DNA from: Macquaria australasica
Taxonomy: Eukaryota; Chordata; Actinopteri; Centrarchiformes; Percichthyidae
Assembly: GCA_005408345.1 (NCBI GenBank)
Contig: SEMN01000010.1
Coordinates: 1,905,501-1,969,500 of the forward strand
Direction of reading: 5' to 3'
DNA: 64,000 nt
In this document: positions 54,381 through 64,000 of the stretch, in pieces
Numbering within the stretch: position 1 is the first letter of the stretch
Layout: every line of letters begins with the position of its first letter
The notes under the pieces: model-generated
What the model saw: the letters and a program-made list of their open reading frames with translations, nothing else
Database searches by the model: none
What the model was told of the DNA's origin: nothing
Program-made: the position numbers and the translations under genes

Positions 54381-54880
54381 ATATCTCTCTCATGGATTTG
54401 ACTACAGAGGTAGTAAACATTTGTGTAAGGGGAAATATAGCACTTTACTTTGACTTTGTTTTGTACGGGAACATGTGCATGTGCAAGTGTGACAGAAGCA
54501 GTGGAGACTCCATCCTGATGCTCATCTATTATTGATGATGTCAGAGTCGCATCCTGTCAGCTGGGCCTCTGATCTGATGCATCCACACTGCATAGTTGAC
54601 CTTTGATCTCAGCGATGATCTGACTCTCAGGCTGTTCCGCCTTTTTGAGGCAGGAGCCGCCAGTCAGTCAGTAGTAGTCAGTCATCAGTTGTTTCTCATT
54701 TATCAGTCAACGTTTTGGTGGCAAATCATACTGGGTCTTAGTTTTGTGTACAGTAAATGTATGCCCTTGTTTCCATCTACCACTGTGAGCAGAGGGATAG
54801 AAGTGAGGGATCGAGTGGTTAGGAAGAAAGAGCAGTAAGTGTAGCAGTTTTCTCTTCCCATAGGCTGTCAGTTTGTAGTG

Positions 54881-54915
54881 TATAAATAGTTTGGTGGCTC
54901 AGCAGGAGAACAGCA
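54881..54915 (+). promoter_or_regulatory. TATA-box promoter candidate
   Basis: TATAAATAG at 54881-54889 is a near-perfect TATA box, followed about 30 bases later by a stretch (CAGCACTTCATC) that could hold a start site. No attached coding exon was found, so it may be chance in AT-rich DNA. Confidence 0.22.
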
Positions 54916-55495
54916 CTTCATCAAAGACCACGGGCACAACCTGCATCCGTCTGCACTTGGACTAGCACTCAGCCTTGATTACAACGGTCTTCCTCTCTTC
55001 CTCCTCTTCCTCCTCCCCACTCAGTTCCCTCTTTTTCCCTCCTCTTCCACATGCTTACGCCACATTTTGCACATCCTGTACAGATGTTGTAGATTCACTG
55101 ATTTCCTCCAACAGCGGAGTTGAAACAAGGTCGTGTTGTCACCTTTCTCCAAGATAACACATAACAAGAACATAAGCCCTGGCCCAAGGACTTTGCTGAT
55201 TATCTGTATCTGGAATTTTCTGCTGTTTAATGGCTTTTATTTTTTCAGTGGTGATAATTATGCTGCACTTATGTGCTGAGTAAAATGTCTAACAAATTGG
55301 ACATCCAACTTTGAAGCTGGACAGCATTGCATTCACATACAACCCTGTTGGGAAATCAAACGCAAACAATAAAGCATAAACTGTTGCAGAGGTTACAGCT
55401 TTGTGGCCTAATAATCAGACTAAATTGTCATTTAGTTTATCCTCATTCATTCAGCCTGACATTGTGTTCATGCTGTTTTCCCAATCAGTAGTCAG

Positions 55496-55988
55496 TAGGG
55501 CTGTGACTGTTATGAACGAGAACTAACACAAATAGTTCGAATGAATTCAACCCAGGTAGCGTAATCCTAAACTACATGGTGGAATTGATGTTCTATTAAT
55601 TTGAGTGACAAGCTGACAGGTGACTTCAAATATGTTGTTGTGGGAATGCTACTGAAAGGCAGTCGCATTTTACAAAGTCAGCAAAAAGTCCTAAATGCTT
55701 CCACACATTTCTTCTGATATGGTTTGGTGTCATGATTAAACGTTCAGTTTCCTAATAATTTCCTCTTTTGTTCTGTTTTGCGCACAATAGCCTAGTTTAC
55801 TGAAGGCATCAGGATATGACTCAAAGTGTTCATACTCATTCTTGAAGTTCATTCAATAAGTGGACCTTTGAAATGAGATTATTTTTTCATACATACTGTG
55901 AACTTTTAATTCATTACAAATCCTTACAGGTCAAATATTATTCCCCCCCCCCCCCCCATGTTTGAACAGCAGTTTGTGACAGCCCTAG
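55496..55988. mobile_element. hAT-like non-autonomous element
   Basis: The ends are imperfect inverted repeats: GTAGGGCTGTGAC at 55496 and GTGACAGCCCTAG at 55975-55987. The TAGGGCTGTCAC end is typical of teleost hAT-derived elements. The inside is AT-rich without an ORF and contains a C15 run. No clear 8-base duplication seen. Confidence 0.5.
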
Positions 55989-56475
55989 TTGTTATTTTTG
56001 TAAGTCAATTGTACAGTTGTGTCAGCCATGCTGCCATTTTTCTATTGCAGATGTAGCTAGGTAGCTAGCTCTGTAGGAAGATGACGTCCTCATTCTTAAA
56101 TCCACCTTCAAAGCTCTGATTTATCAGTTGTTTTTCCAACTGGTGGAAATAGTCACTAGACTTATTTGAATCACTGAACAAACTGGAGATGAGGCCAGTG
56201 TTTCAGAGGCCTGGAACCAGGCTAGCAGCATTTCATGCTAGACCATTTTTGAGCACTAGTAGAGGTTTGCACTTGACTAGGCCAGCTGTTGCAGAATTGC
56301 AAACTCTTTTTTTAAAAGACCATCAGTGAGTATTATATTTTTCAGTGTCAGTTTGTTGTACATTACTCTGTTGTGCAGTCACCATGGAAGCTAATGTGCA
56401 CATTCACTCAGCCTAGTGAGGCAGCCCTGAAATGACAGCCCAGTTTAATGCATGGTCCTTTTAAAAACACAAACC

Positions 56476-56476
<1 letters not shown>

Positions 56477-56534
<58 letters not shown>
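56477..56534. repeat. AC microsatellite, 29 units
   Basis: 58 bases of perfect AC in the intergenic region right of GCC2. A TG tract follows at about 56779-56801. Confidence 0.95.
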
Positions 56535-56537
<3 letters not shown>

Positions 56538-56775
56538 CATGCAGCAGGCCAGTGTTGCTTTCATTAGCAGCGGTGGATATACAACACAGTAGTTGATGGT
56601 TTAGAGAGTGATGAGGCATCTGGATTCACCACTGACAGCCGTTTGCTAAGTGTGACTGAAATACTGTCTCCTCCCTCGCTCTGTCTCTCTCTCAGGCTTC
56701 TTTTCTCTCCATCTTTTCCTCTCTCTCCTGCTTCTCGTCATTCATCATCAGTCTGGTGAAGCTGTGGCCTGTAGC

Positions 56776-56808
<33 letters not shown>

Positions 56809-56861
56809 CTATAGAAGAAGACTCTTAACCTTAACTGAATGTATTTCTTCTGCACTGCCTC

Positions 56862-56968
56862 AGTTTCAATCAGAGCTAATGGAGGTGCTGGCCAATGCTC
56901 AGCTCAGCCCTGGTCCTCAGCACACACACACAACCACAACACTGCATGCACACTGTGTGTATAACTAA
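56862..56968 (+). other. exon-like segment without gene context
   Basis: A good acceptor (TTCTTCTGCACTGCCTCAG) is followed by an open frame FQSELMEVLANAQLSPGPQ that then runs through a short CA repeat to a stop. The first 19 residues look amphipathic and protein-like. No partner exon, donor or known family was found, so it is only a lead. Confidence 0.15.
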
Positions 56969-59900
56969 TACGGTCTGTCCAGACAAGCTCAGCATTCGCT
57001 GTGCATGTATTCTGTCTCAGTTGTAAGCTATTACATACTTATATATCAGTTTTTTCACTCCCTTATATTATGCAACTTTTTTAGTGTTTCACATAGTGTA
57101 ATTGTACTTTCCCATTTATATTTTTGCTTTGTTGAAAAGTTTTTTTTGCTGTACTATGAAATACTATTCTTCATTTATCCAGTTCCAAAGTGTTCAGCTC
57201 TGCAAAATAATGGCTTCTCATTTTGTTCATGAGAAATGGAAAGGCCTGGTTCAGCATTAGTGTGCAGACTTACCATTTAATATTGCTCCCTTGTGACACC
57301 CAACAGGATGTGCTTAAGTGTAACACGTCTTGGGTATCGGGATGAGAGCTCCTGCACCTCTCTGTAGCTACAGTTATGCTGTATTTAGCAGCAGCCAGGA
57401 AGCACTCCCTATTTCTTCAGCAATTAAGCAGCATCAGTCACTGTCAGAAAACTGGCCCTGAATGGTAAGCACTCCATTAGTGGAATTACATCAGCTTCAG
57501 AGTGCTGCAGAGAGAGACGGAGAAACGAGGGAAGTTAATGAATTCCAATTGGTAATCCATCAGTTGTGATATGCCTTTTGTAGGAAACACTCGCTGTGTG
57601 GACTGAAGTAGATTCTGAAAAATGCCCATCCTCAAAACACTACTTAAACCTATAACCTACAATGAGGTGTAAATAATGAATTTTTAGCATATTCAGGTGG
57701 ACAGAAACAGCAATTACAGTGCGGCCTTATTGAGGAGATCCAGATGGGCTGACTGAAAGACTGCGTCTGATGCCTCTATAGTTGGATACATAAAAAAACA
57801 AAAAAAAACACCAACTGAGTAAGGATGCTTAAATAGCATGGTGCCTGTTTGAATTAGGAAATAATATAAAGTAGGGGTTTATTAGTGGATTTGGCTGGAG
57901 AGAAAATCAGCTTTCCACACATTCAGACTCTGTCTGTATGTCTGTCCATATAATGTAGTTACATTTGAATATGGATCTTCTGCTTTGGCTTCCAAAAATG
58001 GACTATATCCACATCCAATGTTGTACCAACAGTAAGCATTAGTATTTTTTAACCATGATGGCAATGTTTTCCTAACATTAACCATAACTATAATCTTCCC
58101 CTACTCTTAAACAAGTACTTTTCTTTCTTAGACTCATGGTGGAAGATCAGAAAACACTCATACAAGTCGTTTTTTGTTTGGTCAGACTGGCTGTTTTGGA
58201 AGTGGAAGTGACCTAATGTTCAGTTTGGGTGTGAAGACTTATTTTAAATATGCTTCTTTAAGCGATACATTTGAAAGGGGCCCGTCTCACTTTATTGTGT
58301 GGATAGGTAAAACTGAACACTTTAGTAAATCATTCTCACCCTTACACAGGCACAGTCAAGTACTTCTGTGTAACCTTAACAGTAAGTGTTTTCTTTATGC
58401 ATATTTTCTAATGTATATGGGGGCTTTAGTGAGCTGTTTTCACTGTTGTGGCACACAAGATCGATACAGTTTTATAAATCTGGCTGATTTTCTGCTTGTT
58501 TAGACTTTTCAAGCTTTGCTCTATAATATCTGATAGGTTTGAACCAACATGCTTTAATGCTGCAATTACAATTTAAATACTTGATGACTTGAGTCCTTTT
58601 GTGACAACACGTAATGTAAAGTCTTCATACCAATGACAAAATAGAGTGTTTGTTAGTGTCGACCAGTACAACCAAAACGGCTATCACTAATAACTACAAC
58701 CTTTGCTTCTGCTAAAGGCCAGTCATTCACATGAACACAAGGGGCTGCTTGTCAGGAAAATGTAACCTTAAGTTTTTGCATACGGAAAACTGAACAGGTC
58801 AGTCATCTCACACAGTTGACTTTTCTATCGTCATTTAATCCTGTGCTGTTCAGAACATCCCTGATGATGCACTTTTGATTGACTGATAGGGCAGATACCC
58901 TACTACTAACCAGACTAGTGAGGTCAAAGGTGGACTGAATGGTAAGTGATAAGTAGCTCTGCTCACCCTAAGGCCCTGGATAAACATTCCTGGTGAACTC
59001 AGCAGCCACTACATCTCAAATCAAACACTGGACAAATTAAACTAAAGGCTGTGATGGCCTTTTCCAATCCCACTCTGTAACCTCCTTTATTACTCACCCT
59101 GAAAGATCCTTTAACACACAATACCTTTCTGTCTTCTGCTTTATGGACATCATATACACATTTCCAGGGGAATTCTTGCGTTCTTCTGTCGGTGCATCTC
59201 CCCTGTATGCGCTGATCAAGATGAACTGCTGTGTGCAGCCCAAATTCAATCCAGCGAGACCCAGACATCAATAATATATTAGCGGAGCAGTTAGCAGCCT
59301 AAAGATATCAGTATTGATCTCCTACTTAGATTCAGCTTGTTTGAACTAGGAGACAAATAGCCTCTCCGCCTCTCTCGAGGAACCCATTTAATTTTACAGA
59401 AAGATTTACTCTACAGTGTTACAGCATCTCAGCTGCTGACGTCATTCACATCATCTACTGTATGTAGAAGTGACAACAAAGATTGGATATGGGACTAGAA
59501 ACTTTTTATAACTATTTCAATTCATTCTTTTACAGAATGCTCAATTCATTCATTATCATTTCGATCACATAGACTGACTTGATGGGCCAAAGTGAAGACT
59601 TGGAAGTGTTCATGTTCAGATTTGTTTATAGGTGTCTAAATGCCACGACTGGAATTTTCCACGAGATTGATGGAAAGCACTTTCTCCAGATCTGAGTGTA
59701 TGGCTTCCCTCCTATTTTAAGAACGGGTCAATCAATCCCTCTCTCTCTTCCGTTGTTTTCTTTTATACTTGCTCTTTTGTCAGACAAATCAATGCAAGGG
59801 GAACATTTTAGTGGGCTGAAAGGGTGGAGAACCTGCAAACCCTGCCCGATCAAGGTTGCATGCTAATTGTGACATTTATTACACATTCTGTCTGTGCATC

Positions 59901-60636
59901 GTGCTTCTCTCTTTAAGCAGGCAATTATTTTAAACTTTGTCTATTTTCCTATTGTGCAAAATAAGAAACGCTGTTGTGTTATTCTGGGTTGTAGTCATGT
60001 ATTTGTCTACAGTCTGTTTATGAACAGAATGCTGAGTATAAATTTGTAAAAAATAAAAAAGCGAAAACAGATTGTATGGAGAGAAAAGTCCTCTGTAGGG
60101 AATCAACTCTACCCCCAACAATTTGCTCACACAGTGGACCAAATTATTAGACACTTACAACCAAAATCATTTTCTCATGTTCTTTTGATTTTAGCTCTGC
60201 TTTTAACACAATACAAATTGGCACTTTTAGAACGACTTTTTAACATTAACATTAATGGTCTCATTCATTGGATTAGAAGCTTTCTAACTGACCCCCCTTA
60301 GTTTAATGAATGGGGTATACTCAGACTAGCTAGCATAGCTAAGAATGCAATAGCAAGATTTTCATTGAATTAATGATATTTTTGTCTCCAAGAGGTTAAC
60401 TCAAATCTTTTTGGATACTATCTGAATTTTTGCGTATCACTGCTATCATGCCAAGATTTGTACAAAATCTAAAGAGCATATTGTGATAAAATCTGCTGTA
60501 GATATTCATGAACCCCTCAGGCTGAAATGTCAGCTTTGCGTATGCAACCAGGGGATGAGGGGTTTAACCATCTCAGACAGTTACTGTAACCCATACAACA
60601 CGATAGCAGAGACAAGTATCCAAGGTTAAGAACAAT

Positions 60637-63600
60637 TCCATCCATCCATCCATTTTCTTCCGCTTATCCGGGGCCGGGTCGCGGTGGCAGCAGGTTAAGC
60701 AGGGTTGTCCAGACGTCCCTCTCCCCGGCAACGCTTTCCAGCTCCTCCTGGGGGACCCCAAGGCGTTCCCAGGCCAGATGAGATATATAATCCCTCCAGC
60801 GTGTTCTGGGTCTGCCTCGGGGCCTCCTACCAGTTGGACATGCCCGGAAAACCTCCAAAGGGAGGCATCCAGGAGGCATCCTAATCAGATGCCCGAACCA
60901 CCTCAACTGGCTCCTTTAGATGCGAAGGAGCAGCGGCTTTACTCCGAGCTCCCTCCGGATGTCCGAGCACCTTTCCCTATCTCTAAGGGTGAGCCCAGCC
61001 ACCCTGCGGAGGAAACTCATTTCGGCCGCTTGTATCTGCAATCTCATTCTTTTGGTCACTACCCGAAGCTCATGACCATAGGTGAGGGTTGGAACGTAGA
61101 TCAACTGGTAAATCGAAAGCTTTGCCTTCCGGCTCAGCTCCCTCTTCACCACCACGGTCCGGTACAACGCCCGCATTACTGCTGATGCTGCACTGATCCG
61201 CCTGTCCATCTCACGCTCCATCTTACCATCACTCGTGAACAAGACCCCGAGATACTTGAACTCCCCCGTCTGGGGCAGTAACTCACCTCCATCCCAAAGG
61301 GGGCAGTCCACCGTTTTCTGGCTGAGAACCATGGCCTCGGACTTGGAGGTGCTGACTCTCATCCCAGCTGCTTCACACTCGGCTGCAAACCGCCCCAGTG
61401 CATGCTGAAGGTCACAGCCCGATGAAGCCAACAGAACTACATCGTCCGCAAAGAGCAGAGATGCTATTCTGAGACCACCAAAGCGGACACTCTCCTCCCC
61501 CCGGCTGCGCCTTGAAATCCTGTCCATGAATATCACAAACAGAATTGGTGAAAAGGGGCAGCCCTGGCGGAGTCCAACACCCACTTGGAACGTGTTTGAC
61601 TTTGTGCCGAGAATGCGGACACAGCACTCACTTCGGTTATATAGGGACCGGATGGCTTGTAGCAGCGACCCCGGTACCCCATACTCCCGCAGTACCCCCC
61701 ACAGGACCCCCCGGGGGACACTGATGAGGCGTGTCAGCCAAGACAGCCCAACAATGTCCAGAGCCTTCAGTATCTCAGGGCGAATCTCATCCACACCTGG
61801 CGCCTTGCCACCAAGAAGCTCTTTGACTACCTTGGAGACTTCTGCCAGGGATATGGGTGAGTCTTCCCCCGAGTCTTCAAACTCTGCCTCCTCCACTGAG
61901 GACATGTTGGTCGGGTTGAGGAGTTCCTCAAAGTGCTCTTTCCACCGCTCGACAACATCCCCAGTCTGGGTTAGCAGCTCTCCTCCCCTGCCGAACACGG
62001 CCTGGGCCAAGCCCTGCTTTCCCTTCCTGAGTCGTCTAACGGTTTGCCAGAACTTCCTTGAGGCCAACCGAAAGTCCTTCTCCATAGCCTCCCCAAACTC
62101 CTCCCACACCCGGGTTTTTGCTTTGGTGACCACCGAGGCCGCCATCCTTCTGGCCTCCCGGTACCTGTCCGCTGCTTCAGGAGACCTCTGGGCTAGCCAA
62201 GCCCGAAAAGCCTCCTTCTTCAGCTTAACGGCTTCCTTCACCGCCGGTGTCCACCAGCAGGTTCTAAGGTTGCCGCCTCGACAGGCACCGACGACCTTCT
62301 GACCACAGCTCCTAGCGGCCGCCTCAGCAATGGAGGCTTTGAACATGGCCCACTCTGTTTCCATGTCCCCAACCTCCCCCGGGATGCGCGAGAAGTTCTT
62401 CCGGAGGTGGGAGTTGAAGATCTCGCAGACAGGGCCCTCCGCCAGACGTTCCCAGTTCACCCTCACTACACGTTTAGGTTTGCCAGGTCTGTCCGGCAGC
62501 CGTCCCTGCCATCTTATCCAACTCACCACCAAGTGGTGATCAGTTGACAGCTCTGCCCCTCTCTTCACCCGAGTGTCCAAGACATACGGCCGCAGATCTG
62601 ACGATACGACCACAAAGTCGATCATCGACCTGCGGCCTAAGGTGTTCTGGTACCAAGTACACTTATGAACCACCCTATGCTCAAACATGGTGTTTGTTAT
62701 GGCCAGTCCATGGCTAGCACAGAAGTCCAACAACAAAGCACCACTCGGGTTCAGATCGGGGAGGCCATTCCTCCCAATCACCCCCCTCCAGGTTTCACCA
62801 TCATTGCCCACATGGGCGTTGAAGTCTCCCAGCAGAACTATGGAGTCTCCAGGTGGTATCCCTTCCAGGACGCCACCCAGGAACACCAAGAAGGCCGGGT
62901 ACTCTGAACTGCCGTTTGGTGCATAAGCACAAACAACAGTCAGAGCCTTCCTCTCAGCAACTTTCAGTCGCATCGAGGCGACCCTCTCGTTCCCCGGGGA
63001 AAACTCCAACACAGCGGCGCTCAGCCGGGGACTCGTGAGTATCCCCACACCCGCCCGGCGCCTTTCATCCTGGGCAACTCCGGAAAAGAAGAGAGTCCAG
63101 CCCCTCTCCAGGAGTTTGGTTCCAGATCCTGAGCTACGCGTAGAGGTGAGCCCAACTATATCTAGCTGGTACCGCTCCACCTCCCGCACCAGCTCCGGCT
63201 CTTTCCCCGCCAGAGAGCTGACGTTCCACGTCCCTAAAACCAGTCTGCGACGCCGAAGGTCAGCACGCCCAGGTCCCTGCCCTTGCCTGCCACCCGGCTT
63301 ACACTGCACCCGACCCCGATGCCTATCCCTGCAGGTGGTGGGCCCACAGGGTGGCGGCCCCATGTCGGTTTTTCGGGCTGTGCCACCCGGCCACCAGACG
63401 CTCGCCATCGTGCTCCCCTCCCGGGTCTGGCTCCAGGGGGGGGCCCCGGTATCCCTCCTCCGGGCGAGGTGCTCCAGCTCTGCATGGTCCGACTCATCAG
63501 GGGTTTGTGATTCGCTCTTAGTCTGTCCCCTCCCCTGGGACCAATTTGCCTTGGGAGACCCTACCAGGGGCCAGTGCCCCAGACAACACAGCTCCCAGGA

Positions 63601-63830
63601 AAATTTAGGGGAAGACTTAGATAATTGCAGAAGGGTGGTGAACTTGCACACACACACACACACAAAATTAAAGAAAGTGCAAAGTAGAAACACAGCAAAC
63701 AACACTCACCCATGCAATAGAGGACAGGGTTACTCGGCGTACCTAGGCCCCGGCTTGAACAGTCAAGCTGTCACCCACAACCCAGGGAGGGTGCTGGCAG
63801 TCAAGGGAAAGTTTGGCCTAGAACATTAAA
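60637..63830 (-). mobile_element. Rex3/RTE-type non-LTR retrotransposon, defective
   Basis: A minus-strand LINE about 3.2 kb long. Its 3' end at about 60637 is a short TCCA repeat (ATGG on its own strand), typical of RTE elements. The plus-strand stretch TTGGTGAAAAGGGGCAGCCC at about 61545 matches a segment I know as the classic Rex3 detection site. The coding part holds an APE-type endonuclease and a reverse transcriptase. The 5' boundary (about 63830) and any target-site duplication were not established. Defects: an internal deletion in the reverse transcriptase, a premature stop, and a CA microsatellite in the 5' part. It cannot have moved on its own in this state. Confidence 0.88.
60664..63705 (-). 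pseudogene. Rex3-type endonuclease/reverse transcriptase ORF, broken
   Basis: An open frame of 929 codons runs 63705-60916. Numbering from 63705, the endonuclease begins near residue 156 (LGTWNVSSLAG), has GDFNAHVG and the catalytic STDHHLVVSW (Asp about 389). In the reverse transcriptase APGVDEIRPEILKAL, RQGCP and LLFADDVVLL (about 749) are present. Between WLTRL and VPRGVLWG (near 661, base about 61720) about 110 residues are missing in frame, including the first catalytic Asp region. TAA at 60918-60916 then cuts off a C-terminal segment that continues in the same frame as RSQLRWFGHLIRMPPG to a natural stop at 60664. Residues 1 to about 100 look like translated 5' UTR, since they include the CA repeat. 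Confidence 0.85.
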
Positions 63831-64000
63831 AGAATCAGTCAACACTCTAAGCCACACACAGCCCCCAATGCATACAAATAAGGTGGACCAGCTAACCCTA
63901 CTAAACACGCAATATATTTCATAATCTATCATTTTGAGATTTCTAGGCATTTAAAATCTTCCAAAAGAGGACAAATGCGTCTTCCTGTAAAACAAATGTC
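63831..64000. other. right edge of window
   Basis: 170 bases right of the likely LINE 5' part. Nothing recognised; whether some still belongs to the LINE is unknown. Confidence 0.4.

Larger units (their letters stand above)
49441..60636. other. intergenic region right of GCC2
   Basis: Eleven kilobases with no gene I can support. It carries a long-TIR element, a hAT-like element, a short teleost repeat, poly-G and poly-C runs and CA/TG tracts. One TATA-type promoter candidate (54881) and one exon-like segment (56862) are noted as weak leads. Confidence 0.55.

Noticed and set aside
61526..63829. Long plus-strand open frames over the LINE (258 and 264 codons)
   Set aside because: Antisense to the endonuclease/reverse-transcriptase frame and with no domain signature.
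1..64000. CRISPR arrays, operons, viral genes, toxin genes
   Set aside because: The repeats are vertebrate microsatellites and transposons, and no viral or bacterial protein signature was seen on either strand.

Overview
The window is nuclear DNA of a bony fish, most likely a percomorph teleost. The genes have spliced vertebrate structures with GT-AG introns, CA/TG microsatellites are dense, and the interspersed repeats are teleost types, including a Rex3-type LINE and fold-back DNA elements. Nothing prokaryotic or viral was seen.

Layout. (1) 94-25103, minus strand: a LIMS1 (PINCH) orthologue, cut by the left edge. Three alternative first exons (about 25.1, 17.9 and 10.5 kb) all splice in the same phase into a common exon at 5.3 kb. 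LIM domains 1 to 4 follow; the rest lies outside the window. (2) 25104-29017: spacer between LIMS1 and GCC2. (3) 29018-49215, minus strand: a complete GCC2 (GCC185) orthologue. I rebuilt it as 24 coding exons whose phases all join, giving about 1,661 residues: N-terminus, long coiled coils with one 1,865-base exon, and a C-terminal GRIP domain. (4) 30460-31278, plus strand: TMEM223, one uninterrupted ORF inside the penultimate GCC2 intron, opposite to its host. (5) 49216-60636: spacer with no gene I could establish, holding fold-back and hAT-like repeats, microsatellites, one TATA-type promoter candidate and one orphan exon candidate. (6) 60637-about 63830, minus strand: a decayed Rex3/RTE-type LINE with endonuclease and a partly deleted reverse transcriptase.

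How the genes relate. GCC2 followed by LIMS1 on the same strand is also the human chromosome 2 order (established knowledge), which supports orthology. The products act in separate places: GCC2 tethers vesicles at the trans-Golgi, LIMS1 belongs to the ILK-PINCH-parvin adhesion complex, and TMEM223 is a mitochondrial membrane protein linked to complex IV assembly. The points most worth a second look are the three LIMS1 starts, a LIM4 exon much more divergent than its neighbours, TMEM223 nested antisense in GCC2, CA/TG repeats lying against several GCC2 splice sites, and CRE-type motifs at both the GCC2 and TMEM223 starts.
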